NCBI GenBank assembly: GCA_015501585.1
Contig: JADNRY010000115.1
Coordinates: 123,854 to 187,853, forward strand
Direction: 5' to 3'
Source of the DNA: Rhodocollybia butyracea
Lineage: Eukaryota > Basidiomycota > Agaricomycetes > Agaricales > Omphalotaceae
DNA length: 64,000 nucleotides
Translations under genes and position numbers: made by a program
The notes under the pieces: generated by a model
Database searches by the model: none
Seen by the model: the letters and a program-made list of their open reading frames with translations, nothing else
What the model was told of the DNA's origin: nothing
Part shown: positions 11,930 through 23,925 of the stretch, piece by piece
How the letters are laid out: each line of letters begins with the position of its first letter
Numbering within the stretch: position 1 is the stretch's first letter

Positions 11930-12886
11930 TCAAGATGTGGGATGCCCATCTGTACCATTCAAGTAAGACTGCAGGCGATGCGCGAGGATGTGATCTATGT
12001 CATGCGTTGGGGGAGCCGCAGTTGGCGGTCCGGAAACACAAGCAGAGTAAGGCGCAAGGCTTAGTGCCTCCGACTCTGCCTCTAGAACAGGCCATACTAC
12101 CGGGTAATTGGCCTTCCCTTGCTTCACTTCATCCTTGGAACCCCCCAAAAACCTCAGGAACGGGTCAAGTTTGCCTTGGATTGCTGGATCTCCCTCAGGG
12201 CAGTCTCGACCTCCATTGAAAGCAAGGATCTCGAATCCCCCAGGGGAGCTGTTAGGGTAATGAAGCTCCCCGTAGGCTAGCATCTGCGTTGACCCTGATG
12301 AGAACAGTATCGGATGACGAACAGTGAACCCAAAGCAATGAGGCTCGCAAATCCCTCCCTCGATAGAAAAATAAATCACCGGTTCCTCCCCAGAGATACC
12401 AACAGGAACACAGTTTCTCTCCCAAGTAACACTGGCGCGAAAGAGATTACGCAGGGCGACGTTCTGATTTATATCATCCTCGTGTGCTTTAAGAATTGCC
12501 ATCAAGACCCAGCGAACTCGATGTTTGGCTGAATAGGCCGCCAGGCGTCTGAGCTTCCTTTGCGCTTTGTTTGACTCATTGGGCCTCGGTCTACCTTGGG
12601 AATCAAGGAAAGACGCTTTGAACTAGAACAGGAGAAAAGATAAATACGACGATGGGACTTGTAACAGGTCTCAGGAGAAAACACTTACAGGAGTACGAGG
12701 CTTACGAAAACTAGTAGAAGGAGGCAGTGCAGGCGTAGGAAGCTTAGGTAGCCCAGCGTTATGAGGCTTACGCAGCGCGGCAGGCTTATTAGGCCTATGA
12801 CGAAGGTTATAAGCAGGTAGCGCACACCCAGGACTGGTGAACAGGAGCATGGCAAGAAGACATAGACAGACAACCTTGGGTTGCAT
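11930..12886 (-). CDS. Array secreted protein, copy 2 (intact)
   Basis: Exons 12886-12689 and 12622-11930, joined across a 66 nt GT-AG intron (gtaagtg...ttctag), giving 296 residues. Signal peptide MQPKVVCLCLLAMLLFTSPG, nearly identical to copy 1; linker rich in Pro, Lys and Arg; then FLDSQGRPRPN, YFSIEGGICEPHCFGFTV, YGELHYPNSSPGGFEILAF and a Lys/Glu-rich helix FLRFLGGSKDEVKQGKA. It is the closest relative of copy 1 by eye. TATA-like TTTATATG lies at 12977-12984, 91 bp before the ATG, and the block 'gaaccagcagttgagg' about 12939, conserved before all copies, may mark the transcription start area. It faces the module 2 PP1 relic. Function unknown. Confidence 0.75.
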
Positions 12887-13049
12887 GATGATACAGTGTG
12901 AGAAAGAACGGATATGGGGCAAGTCGAATGTTTCACTGAACCAGCAGTTGAGGTGATGTTTTTTTCACTTCCTTGATTTATATGATTTACAAGCTTATTC
13001 TCGCCCCTCATTTCAAATTGATAAGGAGCCACACTTTTGTGATGGTAGC

Positions 13050-14943
13050 AGCGCGATTTTTGAGTATCGTAACAGATTGAAACATCACGTTCTTAGCCTG
13101 GTCATGCACTGCACTACCAAAGAGCCCGAACCTCCTTCCCAAACTCTCTCCCCCGGGCCCCAGATCAACCCCTCCAGAGTAAGTATTTGCCTTATGTTCA
13201 CGCGCAAGTAGAGTATCTTGTATTTCGGCCAGTTGAATCCGACACTTAGTGGCCCTTGGAGACTATTGCCAATATTGTAGACGACCTTAACTACACGGCC
13301 AAACCCTCCCTTGCGGCTCGGGCTGAAAGGTTCCGGATGTCCCGAGGTTAAATATCTTTTGGCGCTGAGCCGCAAAAAATTGAAACCGAGTCTGAAATAA
13401 TTAGATACCGCTTAGGACGAACTTTTTGTACTATATTGGTCCTACATTGCACAAAGCACTCAGTGCAATACTGCTAACTGTGAAAAACGATGTCATATCA
13501 TGGCGTTTTGCCGCCCAAAGGTTTTGATGACGAAAGAGGCAAGTCCCATCACAATGTCAGTCTCCGATGAATTGATGACCTTCAGTCTGGCGCGTTGAAT
13601 TTGAAGGGAAGGAATGGCGCGTATTTGCCGACACGAGGACTTTATGCGGTTCGACGATACTGGCCTCTACTGGCTGGGCTCTGATACAAACTTTCTAACT
13701 AATTTCAGTGGCGCCTGAACGAGGGCGTAACGCAAAAATTTCGGCCTTGAACCGGCTGTAAATTTAGCCCTTAACGCTCCAGGGGACTGAACTATGGTCG
13801 TGATCATACAGTAGACAAAAGTCGACATCAGTGGGACCAGTTTTAGAAATAGCGAGCTACTGATACTGACTGTGCATTTCGGGAGAACATTGGTTGAAAT
13901 GTACGTACCCTCTCAAGGCCAACCAGAGGCTATCTGTGGGACTTGTATACTTACACAGTCTGTGAGTGCTAATGGGCTGTCGCAGGATATTGTCACCCGT
14001 ATGAGTGTTTAGTGGAATGTCGAGTAAGGAGTCAGGAAAGCGTAAAGCGAAACGGGAGGTGAGGGGCAGCGTAGTATTTAGTGTAAATACAATGGAGGGG
14101 CGGAACTGGGGGGCGATGAGCTTGACAAGAGCTGAGTAACCAGAGTCACTGGAATAGAGGCGCGTAAATGTAAGTGACAAGAATGATATGAGTCGTATCG
14201 AGTCTCTGCTGTATAACTTGTAAACTGTAAATATGGCTTGAAAGAATTAAATTGTTCTATCTACTTCGTAACTTCGTAACCTTTAAATACTATTCTACTT
14301 ATCTGCTACTTATGTTTAGGTCTCGCTTCACTGTACGTACTGTAATTGACATTGGTCGGCATTGATCCGCTGAATCCGCTGAGGATACCTCATGCGCAAT
14401 TGCCTCGAATAGGAAAATATTTCAATGCCCTGACAATATAGAGTCTGATGCGTTCAAAGTTTGTTGGCATTGGGTTAGTAGATTGACAGGTAGGCCTCAT
14501 ACCCAAGTTTAAAATCGACATGAGTTCTATCTACTGACGGTGATACGGTCTTGTTCCATACTAGGCTACCCCTTTCCCCAGTGACATCTTGATCTGATTT
14601 GCATAGAAAGTAGTCATCTACGAGTTGAGAAGCAGACTCAGATCTTTGTTCGGTAATGATGATCACATCCCCTATCCTTTTTGATCATGTACGTATCATC
14701 ATGCCAATACGATTTTCGAACCTCCTCCGAGGGAGCATAGGTGAATTTAATCTGGCTGTGTTTGGCTGTGTCCGGCGGTGATCCCAAGCATATGCTCGGA
14801 CATCAACTCGCGTCACCCACATAAATAATAGATCTTGTTGGCGAAACTTTATAGATTCCGGTTTCTTTTTGCTCGTGGGCGTTATTCAGTGTCTCGCGAC
14901 GATCTCCGATTTCTTTTGTTTCCATTGTCCCCCGTCGGCTTCA
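13050..14943. other. Spacer, no gene seen
   Basis: 13090-13260 is module spacer (the block with 'cagatcaaccc', 'gccttatgttc' and 'gtatcttgtattt', repeated near 10140, 26000, 29180 and 33120). 13400-14300 has no supported gene. A short TGGCGCCTGAACGAGGGCG at about 13710 resembles a retroelement primer-binding site, but no LTR was found. 14700-14943 is the upstream region of the seven-helix gene. Confidence 0.4.
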
Positions 14944-16197
14944 ATGGCTCTCGAAGGACTGATATCTGCACAGGCCAAGGAATTGCTCCTTATCATTGTT
15001 CCTCTCATAGTGATTCTAACCGGATATGGTGCGTAATGGAAGACCGACTTACAGCAGAGCTAACGATCATAGTGTGTCAGGAGCCTTTGTTCTGGGATTC
15101 ATGATTGCTGTTCAGTCCCTAACCATGTGCGTGTGCCTGTGTTACTTTCTCAATTTAAGTTTACCTTCCGTTCATCGTTTTTATTTTTATTTTCTCCTTA
15201 GGAGAGGGACATGGGGACGTCCACAAACTATTCTGCTTGTCTGTTTAGTAACCATTCTCGTCTGCTTCACCTGGGTCGTTTTTTATAATGGAGGGATACT
15301 TTTGATGCTTGACCGGTATACGTTCATGCAAACATTAGAGCAAGGATTGAGTGCTCAGGTCCAGGCTGCTGATACAAAAACTGTGATATGGCAGTATATG
15401 CCTGATTGGCCAGCTACAATCAATGTGAGCATTATTTCTCACATTACATTCCCTTTTGACAGACATTCTTCCATGAGCTTCTTTTGAGCGATGGAATTGT
15501 AGTGTGGAGAGCATGGTGTTTGTTCCAACAAGACAGATATTGGAGGCTCCTTCTTTTAATACTTATGATTGCTAACATTGGTGCGTAATGGTGACTTGAG
15601 TTCTGGCAGTTGGTGCTTGAGTTCTAATTATGCTCTATGAAGGCGTCAATGTGGCAGATTGTATCTGGCCTGATGTGAAGTTGGCAAACAAACTGTCTGA
15701 GTCTACCGCATTGGATTGGCTATCGGCGGTACTTTCTTTGGTAGTAAATCTGGTAGTGACTAGTTTGGTTGCCTGCAAAGCTTGGTAGGACAACTCTCTT
15801 ATAATTCTGAATCTCATCAGCTCATTGGTGGGCGGTACTGTAGGAGTCACCACCGGTGGATTTCCGCCAGACTTAATGGGCACTTGACCCGTCAAGGCAC
15901 GCGGGCAGAGAATATATTGAATCTCTTGATAGAATCTGGGGCCATCTTTTGCACAATGCAGTCTATATATGTTATAATCGTTGTGCTAAGTATGTACAAC
16001 ATTGTATCGCTGGTGCTATCGGAGATCATTGAGACCCTTCTTACCATTGCATCTGTGGGTCTACCAATTCCTACTGTTACTACTGCAAGATACTGATCGT
16101 TATTGTCTAGGCCTTTTACCCTGTTGCCATAATTGCTCTAGCTCCCAGGATCCAGAGCAACAACTTATCATATATGGACAGTAATGGGTGGCGTTGA
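14944..16197 (+). CDS. Seven-helix membrane protein (intact)
   Basis: Seven exons inferred: 14944-15028, 15081-15126, 15202-15424, 15463-15580, 15643-15784, 15844-16054 and 16111-16197. All junctions are GT-AG, phases agree, and the product is 303 residues. Hydrophobic segments follow the plan of the large agaricomycete seven-helix family: helix 1 ELLLIIVPLIVILTGYG, helix 3 ILLVCLVTILVCFTWVVFY, then SDGIVVWRAWCLF before RLLLLILMIANIG, LVVNLVVTSLVACKAW, a cytosolic loop HHRW..RLNGHLT, and LLIESGAIFCTMQSIYVIIVV. The 'DGIVVWRAW' and 'LLIESGA' motifs are the family marks. The last segment FYPVAIIALAP is followed by a short tail. Ligand and role unknown; probably plasma membrane. Start chosen as the first ATG giving a hydrophobic helix. 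Confidence 0.8.
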
Positions 16198-16679
16198 CTA
16201 TGTCCTTCACCAAGTTTTTGAATACTTAGTAGTAATTAACCGACATAAAAGATCTCAAAGAGTCCCATTATTTATTCAATACGTGCTGCACTGGTTTGTA
16301 AGGCTTGTGACCTGTGACTCCTCTTTATGGACTTGATTTTCTGCAAAACTGGATTGTATGTGTGACTATGAAATTTTGTAATGCACCTCAAAGTTTTTAG
16401 TGCATCACCCCCTTCATACCAAGGACTTGAGTATTCAAAATGTTACCGACGTCGAAGTGACGATCGCACTACAGTGGCGAGGGTTCAGAGATGGGTATAT
16501 CTCATGGCATTTACTAATGTCGCAGAGGTACAAGTTGGACTTCATCCAGGCTGAATTATTCCGACCGAACTCATTACCCTCGATACAGAATTGGAAGGTA
16601 TCGTCAACGGAAGAGGTATATTGTACGTCTACTGGGCCCTTCAACGGCTTTTGGGTTCCTAGAACAACATCACCGGCAA
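16198..16679. other. Intergenic, nothing clear
   Basis: No gene supported. The frames at 16400-16687 and 16435-16644 overlap on opposite strands and lack any recognisable domain. Confidence 0.35.
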
Positions 16680-17640
16680 TGGTTTAAAGATACTCGACAG
16701 GCGTTGAGCAGCTGGTTCAGTAGGTAGGAATAGTTCCAAATGACAGTTGGATGGAGGTGGATTAGGGAGAAATGGATATGGAATACACTGAGTGCAATGT
16801 AACCAAGAGCCAGAGTTTTAGTCCAACTCGTTGTTGACCAGAGGCATCTGAAGAACCAGCACAGTACAGTTTGGGCAAGACACGATGTATGATTCACTAA
16901 CAACGATCACTTCCCCTGGTGATTTTAGATCCGCTAGAGGTTCGATCTATGAATCACGTCAAGCAACGTTTGTCATTCGCCGTGATGGGTGAGTCGAGGG
17001 GTTTTTCATCACAACGTATGGCTCTGGTTCCTGTCTGCAGCGGCAAGGCTCAGATTGGTATACATATCCAGACCAGATTAGTAGGCGGCACAGCAGCATC
17101 AAGAGCAAAATTTGAGCATGGACTCGAGCCCTGTCGAGTCTTAATGCGTAACGCGTAAGGTTCGACAACCCCCTCCTAGCATCTCGGCAACCTACTGAGG
17201 CAAACAGTGGTGGCCATCGATATAGGAATTCTGCAAGCTTTTCAATTCGAGATTCTATAAAACGAGATAGTAGAGGCGAAAAAATTGATAGGAAGGGAAT
17301 AGGCGAAATGATCACTCCCTCGAGAGCGCCAGGTATTGGATGAGTACTTATGTCGAGTGAAATGGCTTCCCCTTTGTGGTGGCAAAACTTCCTATTCAGT
17401 AGAAATTGATGCCGCTCGACAGTCGACAGAGCCGCTGTTTGGCTTGAGAAGTCCGTGATTGCGTACTGGGTGGCAACTTCCAACAGGGGATTTCGACTGG
17501 TGTTGGACTGGTGAGTTGGCATAAAGAGCATGGATTTTTATTTCGAGTGATAATTCTGCATCGCTAGTTACTTTTCAATGGCGGAAGATTTACATAGATA
17601 TATCTGCGAGTATTCGGATAATTTGTTATCCCCAGAAGCT
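16680..17640 (-). pseudogene. Decayed locus, right copy
   Basis: Diverged duplicate of 5220-6980 without the MITE. A 190-residue frame (17531-16959, - strand) and a hydrophobic frame below it (QTVLCWFFRCLW, about 16860; YIALSVFHIHFSLIH) suggest a former membrane protein. The frame shifts between them, and the left copy is broken differently, so I treat both as relics. No family could be named. Confidence 0.4.
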
Positions 17641-18880
17641 AGAATGTAAGAAAGATGACACGTACTTTGCTTCAGTGACCCCAGTGATTTTTTCCCTTCG
17701 ATAGTCTCCAATTTTTGTAGTCGGCGTGAGTACAGTGAACAGAGAACGTCCCGAAAACGCAAGCTCCATCAAGACTGTCGTGGTTTGAGGGCAACGTCAA
17801 TCCGGTCCGGTCATCCTATTATGATCCGAACATCCATCGCTCAAGCGCTAATCGAATGGCAGCTGCCAGCAGCTTGCAAGCTTGTGGTGAAAGCAAGCCT
17901 CAAGCTCGTATGCCCCTACGTGCCCTCTTACAATGCCGTTTCTCCTTCCTACAGCTTACTATTGGCGTATGGTGGCACCAACTCATACCCAGTAGGTGCC
18001 GCACCTCCCGCTGGCACTGGGCGTAACAACAAACTCTGCAGGCTTTTATGCCATACCAGTCACCGAGATCGAGAGTATACCCTACCAGTGACGCAACATA
18101 TTCCCGTTCCAAACTCATTCATCCCAGGATGCGTTCATCATCATTCTGCTTCTTCACATCTCAAGCTAAGCTCGGAGGAACACTATTGCTCAAAAGCTCT
18201 CTCAACGGGGCATAGATATTACATTCCCTCGCAGACTCCACGAACATTTATTGAACAAGAACAACGGCGGTTACACTAGTAGTAGTTTACGCATGCGTGA
18301 AGCGTGCTGCCGTTACTACACCTGCCAGAACTACTGCGGGTGATTAGGGTGAGTGCAAAGGAGATGGGGCACGAAAACGTAGGAGCAGGAGAAAATCCAA
18401 CAGAATGCGCATCCAGAGTGGCAGGAGATGCAGGTGTTAACAATACGACAGAATCGACCCATCGTTGTCCGAGTCTGGATCGTGACTGGCTCCTCCCCGT
18501 TCCTCGTAATCTGTACTTAGGTTGTGCAACTTGTGTACAAGTGTTACATGTGCACTGGGTACATAGTATATTACTTACAAGGTTCACAAGTGTGGTACAT
18601 GCATACACCTCTTGAGTCAGGAAGTGGGGGAACTGTCAAACTGATGGGACTCGGCCTCGACGGACACGACATACCGACTTGGACTCATGTAATTTCCTTA
18701 AGGGTACATCATATCTGTTTGGACAGACTTTGACTTGACAAAATGTGATGTTAATGTTGTGGTTAATAGCGCTCACACTTGAAGACAATATTCATACAAT
18801 GATTACAGCATAAAGAAACAACACGCTGTTTCAAGCCAGGTCATCCCAGGAGATAGTAGAGCATCAATTGGCAGTACTTC
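17641..18880. other. Unassigned
   Basis: No gene supported. Frames at 17785-18279 and around 18276-18615 overlap on both strands with no recognisable motif. 18600-18880 would be the 3' flank of the kinase-like gene on the - strand. Confidence 0.3.
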
Positions 18881-18888
18881 GAGTTGAC

Positions 18889-19387
18889 CATGGGGCTCCG
18901 GACCGGGAAATTCCGTACCGGGGGTAGGGAGGGTGGGTCCTTCGTGAGGTCTGAAATTTTTTTTTTGACCCACCCCAAACCTACCCTCAAATTGTATTTT
19001 TTACCAAAAGATACATATATTTTGCACAGTGAACACTATATGGTCAGTGCAGTGCCTTCGGAAACTTGCTGGCTGCTTCAGTGAGGCCAGTCACACCTTG
19101 AGTCACACAGTTTGATATGCTGAAGGTCATATATAATTGTGTTAAGAGTATCATACTCAATCTTAGCAAGATTAAAAGCTAATATGTACAATAGTTTCAA
19201 AGCATTTTGGGTCAAGGATACAGGCCAGGAAAGATGAGCAAGAAATATGACTCATATATGGCTCACATATTACCATATAAGGAAATAATGTGACCAAAAT
19301 ATCACGTGGAGGAAGGGAGGGTCCAGCGCAGAGGTTGAGAATTTTTTCCCGACCCCTGGTGCGGAATTTTTTTTTCCGTGGCCCCTT
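18889..19387. mobile_element. hAT-type MITE with 8 bp duplication
   Basis: A 499 bp element with imperfect inverted ends of about 40 bp: left CATGGGGCTCCGGACCGGGA, right in reverse CAAGGGGCCACGGAAAAAAA, both followed by ATTCCG(T/C)ACC(G/A)GGGGT(A/C)GG. An exact 8 bp duplication, gagttgac, flanks it (18881-18888 and 19388-19395). CA-GGGG ends and an 8 bp target duplication are marks of the hAT superfamily. No transposase. It lies in the last exon of the kinase-like gene on the - strand. Confidence 0.9.
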
Positions 19388-20381
19388 GAGTTGACGGTAG
19401 CTGGAATCCTTCTACAAGTTCACTCCACTGTTCCTCAAACCACTTTCCCTGGAAAATCAGAACCAATTAGCGGTGGAAAACAAGTACTGCCAGTGGATGT
19501 GAAGAATATGCTTACAACCTCGTCTTCTTTTACAGTTGGTTTCACAACATAAACTCCAGGATACCCAAAGTCTAAAACATTGACAGACTTCACAGTATCT
19601 TCCTCTGTCAAGTCAACATGTATGTTGCCGGGGTGAAAATCCCTAGAATTTCCAGTAAGGTGACAGTCCAGAGCTTCGGACAAGTAATGCTCTCACGTAA
19701 GAAGCATCTTGTTGCGGACAGCCCAGCCAACAATCTCTGCTTTCACCTTTGGCTTAATTTCTTCCAGCAGTTTGGCTCTCTCCTTTTCACTTTTCCATCT
19801 TCGGGTTAATGGAGGAACAACCCCAGGAATTCGTTTCATCAGAATGACTGGGATGCGTGCATTGTCTTTTAAGAGCAACCCAGAATCGATGAAATAACCA
19901 ACAGTCTTGAGGGCTTTGACCTCGCCCCAAGCCTTTACGTCAATGGGGGTTTGCATACACTTGGCGATAACTTGACTCGCTTCGTGGCCTTTGTAGTCCT
20001 TACTGAGCACATATATACCAGCGTTGTAACCTCCGCCATTGCCACTCAATCTACCACCAAGTTCCACACCCTCCAATGTTTGCACTATAGAGCGTGATAC
20101 GTCGTGTGTGAGCAAGTCAATAAAACATCAACAAACTAAGATTCACCAAACGCTTGTTTGTCATTTGTATTTAGGTTTGAATCACTGCCATAGTCGTCTC
20201 CGATCCAAGCATCCTACAAATTTATTGGTGAGAGTGGGAACTGAAATCTGAGCAGTTTAAACACAACCCAACCTACTGTCTGCTCGTGTGATAAAGAATG
20301 GGGTATCGGTGCTGCATACGAGGCTGGAATAAATATTGAGAGAGCATGGATGATAAGCAGAACATGAATCGATGGGTACAT
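19302..20381 (-). CDS. Secreted kinase-like protein, MITE-derived C-terminus
   Basis: Five exons: 20381-20277, 20213-20186, 20084-19697, 19642-19516 and 19448-19302, all GT-AG, 264 residues. Exon 1 (ATG 20381) is a signal peptide, IHVLLIIHALSIFIPASYA. The rest keeps the protein-kinase-fold key residues: a Gly-rich loop GGRLSGNGGG (about 54-63), Lys86 in VIAKCM, Glu99, the catalytic loop TDFHPGN (Asp175, Asn180) and DFG at 198-200. The fold resembles aminoglycoside-phosphotransferase-like small kinases; it is short and has little C-lobe. The last exon runs across the target duplication into a hAT-type MITE, so the final 28 residues and the stop are MITE sequence. Without it the frame would read five more codons and stop. 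The exon 2/3 splice (101 nt intron) is the least certain. Substrate unknown. Confidence 0.7.
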
Positions 20382-21664
20382 CGCTAAAGTTGGCAGAGTT
20401 TTTTTTCTAAGGATACAATGGGAGCCTGGCCTCGTATTTAATTGTTGAATGGCGCTGTAATGGAGTGACGATAATTGTTTGAGCCTCTCTGTCCAGCAGA
20501 GGGATCTTCCAGAGATTATTTCACAGGGGCAATTTCGATAAAATCTTGGTACTTATATACCTAGTAGGGGCGATTCAGCACTGGGATCTGACCTCAATTT
20601 TGTGTTCTCGGAAAATATGAGATTGTTACTTTGATGTGACAAATCAGTTACTTGGTGTAACTGAGCTACGCTGTTGCATTCTTCCCTTAGTATAAAGATG
20701 CAACCCCTATAAATAAATTGGAACTTTTTTGCATCATTAATCTATGTCTGAAACTCCCTTGAGGCTTTGAAAGAGGCTATGCAAATGTCAATGATGACAC
20801 GTATGGGATAGGAGGTACGTATTGTCAGGGATAATTTTCCCTGTCAGAGGCAGTAGCAAAAGGCACCGCCTTCCTCCATCACATTCGCTGCATCCAGAGG
20901 ACCAGACTAAGGATAACATACTTAACCCTCCAGCCCCCCCGAAGCTATACTTGGAGGCCAACTGACAGAATCTCTTGATATTTGGACATGGTACTTGGTT
21001 AGTATACTTATCCGAGTCTTCTCTTAATTGTGGGAGCAGATCAATATCAATTGACAATATCGAATAACTTTAAGGAGGGTAGAATGATGAGCACTGGCTT
21101 GTTGGACTTGGTGGATACGCTTCTTCATGATACTTAGTGGCCCCTTTCAAGCAAGGTATTGGACTCGTGACTCCTATCAGGTACTAGATGTAGAATGACC
21201 ACCTTCACTGCCCATATATTGTGGAAGGATGTGACTGACACGGTTTGAGCTTTCCCCGGACAAAATTTTGTTTCCGCCGAGCGTTCACGTCGCTTCATGC
21301 CAAGAATAAGATTGTCTATTCGGTTACGCCACACGGCATACGCGCTTGACCTCGGCCCTTTCGCTAACTCCCTCTCATTGTACTTAAGTAGTGTACCTTC
21401 AAAGTCCTTCAATTTTCTCTCTAAATTCAAACAAAGTCTGAGTACATCTGAATCTGTCCACTAGGCTCAGTTTCTGTTGTGGTTTCAAGTAAACAGCGAG
21501 AAAAAGGGGGCAATGTTTATACAGACTGTTTATACGGTTATGACACCGTCCCCGTTGGATCCAAGTTAGGACATGTACTTGGACATGTACGGGATGGGAG
21601 GCAGTACGGAATCTAGCCGCGGATAACAAACGATTTCATGAACTTCTCCACCACCCATAGCCAA
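20382..21664. other. Intergenic with short coding-like frame
   Basis: Upstream of the kinase-like gene, then mostly unassigned. A - strand frame at 21430-21134 (KLKDFEGTLLKYNERELAKG, then AVWRNRIDNLILGMKRRERS) has amphipathic, coding-like composition but no ATG and no joining exons that I could confirm. It may be an exon of a decayed gene. No family recognised. Confidence 0.3.
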
Positions 21665-22741
21665 TCATGTTTGTCCAATTGTGCTCTCAAGTGTTTCCCA
21701 GACATGGCCATCCCACAACTTGTTCGCACTTCCTTCTAATTCCGGATCATAGGTCCAAGTCCTTCGGTCCCATCCAGTGTTGAGCCTTCCTCCTGCGGCT
21801 TCAGTTTGCAGAACTGTCTTCAAATACAACTCCCTTTCCGAGCGCGCTGGAATCTGTCCACCTTCGGGGATGAATACGACTGGCTTGCTGTAGATTTGTG
21901 CGGCTTCACGTAGGGTGACGGTTTGGCCTTTAAGTCGGAGCGATTGGTTCACCAACTTGGGCGAAGTGAGCGAGTAATTTGTGAGGACATGGGCAGTGAA
22001 ACCTAGTATGTGGGTATATATATAAAAAATATGAAAGACAAACATAATATATGGCACATACCACCAGCGTCGGTTTCGCTGGTCAGAGTCAATAGTTCTT
22101 CTCCTGTACCCACAACGTGAACGCTGTCAGTTACGTCCATCCCTGTGAGCCACGGAACATAGCTCATGCCAAATCCAATCTAGAAATCGGATAAGTAAGT
22201 AAAAGCTATAAGTAGTTCAACATTCAACACTCGTACGTAGAACCGCGTATATGGCATTTCAATGGATTTCAGATACTCTATGTAATGTATAGTAATTTCA
22301 GTAATTTCGGGTCCATGAATGATCGAATAGATTCTCACCAACGAACTCATCTTTTACAGCAAACCAGCTGACCTCGCCTCGTTCCTTCGCCCCTTCAGTT
22401 GGTATTCCCCATTCCGAAGGTGCGAACAACTTGACAGATCCAGCCGCCTTTGCTGCGTCCGCCAAAGCGTACTGAGCCTTTTCCCCTGCAGGCATAGGCA
22501 CAGTAGAAATGATGACATCGACAGCATGGGCCTTGAGCACGCCAGTGAGAGCGGAAACATCAGCGTAGTCGACTGGGACTACTGGTACAGATGCCAGGTC
22601 GTCAGGAAGAAGTGGTTTTTCCTTCGATTCGGAACGAGTGAACACCACGATTTTAGGGCCGTTCGAGAGGTTGGTGAAAGCACGGAGAATATGTGTTCCG
22701 ATACCTCCCACACCGATGAGGGCGATCGATTTGGCAGACAT
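21665..22741 (-). CDS. NmrA-like NAD(P)-binding protein
   Basis: Four exons: 22741-22339, 22277-22237, 22179-22062 and 22002-21665, all GT-AG with matching phases, 299 residues. It belongs to the atypical short-chain dehydrogenase group that includes NmrA and isoflavone-reductase-like proteins. The Rossmann motif GVGGIGTHI is at residues 10-18, an Asp/Arg-type acidic-basic patch FTRSESKEKP follows the second strand, then VDVIISTV and FAPSEWGIPTE, the position of the family's substrate pocket. The C-terminal half (GFGMSYVPW, VVGTGEELLT, LRLKGQTVTLREAA) is as usual. Cytosolic; either a redox-sensing regulator or an oxidoreductase. ATG 22741 was chosen over an in-frame ATG 20 codons upstream because the family starts just before the Rossmann strand. 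Confidence 0.85.
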
Positions 22742-22974
22742 CGAGTTGTAAAAAAAGTGGATGTGCTGGTTCAATGTTGAGTGACCCAGGCGATACGGCA
22801 ACCTGGCAAACAGTTCTACAAATCACGTCACTTCTCTTGTTTCTGATTCCGCACTATAATAGCAGTGTCACCATATACCCCCTGGATCCCCCCAGATTCA
22901 GCATACTCAACCTCAACCTCAAGCTAAGTCCCACATGTTTCTGAAAACCTCGCCATTTTTGCGGTTGTACTAGG

Positions 22975-23925
22975 CGCTAGCTCGCTGGGCGCTCAATTGA
23001 CAATTGTGGGACTTGGCTTTGTCAGCTCGAACTAACGACTTTTGCGTTTTCTCGAATACGGTGGTTTCCCGTCAGAAGCAGACTATCTCTTCCTCAGCGA
23101 CTATGTACGTGGACCGAGGAAAACGATCACTGGAAACAATCCGTCCTTTTAACTCGCTTACAAGATCAAATACCCGGAAACCTTTTTCATCCTGCGCAGA
23201 AATCACGCATGCGCGAGTATCAACACTGTACGAACCGAATTCGCGGATTTTGTGATGAATGTACGCTGGCTGTAGCTGTAGGGTGGGTTTAGTTGGCTGA
23301 CGTTCGGTACTTGTGGGCAAACATCGATACATTGCTTCAACGAGAAAGTTTTCACCGGACCAGTCAGTCCAAACTTGCAGTTGATGGAGCAAATACGAAT
23401 ACTATCGGATACTGGTGCGTCTTTTGTTCTACCACATGACATCCAACTCACTTTCTCTTTTCTTTTAGGTCTGCGATCTATTAGGGTCAGACCGTGCCAA
23501 GACATTACAGGACCGTGGAGTATCGTTTACCTTTGGGCCGAACATCATTTCATGCCCAAGTTTCCTTCGAAAACACGATATCGACCTAATTTGTCGAGCT
23601 CATCGTGCATCAGGTTCGAACATTTCATCCGCCGTTGCAACTAGGCACTCACTCACGCGAAACGATCACAGGTCGTCGAAGGTGGACCCGAATTATTCGC
23701 CCAACGACATCTGGTAACACTTTGCTCAGCACCAAATTCTTGTGGCGAGTTTGATAAGACAGGCGCTACATTGACAAAACGAAACACTATTGTGTCCATT
23801 CCAGGTACGCCATCCTACTAGTTGTATGATCCGTTGACTGACAACTTTCCGTCTTTCCAGATTCTTAAACCTGCGGAGAAAAGGGCAAAATGTTCATGTA
23901 ATGGGATGAATATAGGAGGGCCAGT
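22975..23925 (+). pseudogene. PP1 catalytic-subunit pseudogene, module 3
   Basis: The most complete phosphatase relic. In PP1 order: NDLLRFLEYGGFPSEADYLF (about 23034-23090), a VDRGKRSLET stretch (23108-23135), [13 protein letters not shown] (23155-23190), NH-CASIN (23195-23220), EKVF then SPNLQLMEQIR (about 23340-23395), the usual intron after DTG (23413), frame-shifted LLCD..ITG (23465-23510), [14 protein letters not shown] (23565-23605), [17 protein letters not shown] then [14 protein letters not shown] (23675-23775), and after a further intron FQILKPAEKRAK..GMNIGGPVT (23858-23930). The CRAH, SAPNYCGEFDN and ILKPAEKK marks identify PP1. At least four frame breaks. The GNHE motif reads RNHA and the GD residues of the metal site are lost,  so it cannot be active. 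Confidence 0.85.

Noticed and set aside
2074..13728. TGGCGCC sequences as retroelement primer sites (2074, 13710)
   Set aside because: No LTR edge or gag could be found next to either; kept only as a remark.
19435..19693. In-frame TGA at 19693 splitting the kinase-like gene
   Set aside because: A GT-AG intron of 54 nt (19696-19643) removes it and joins TDFHPGN in frame, so no nonsense mutation is needed.
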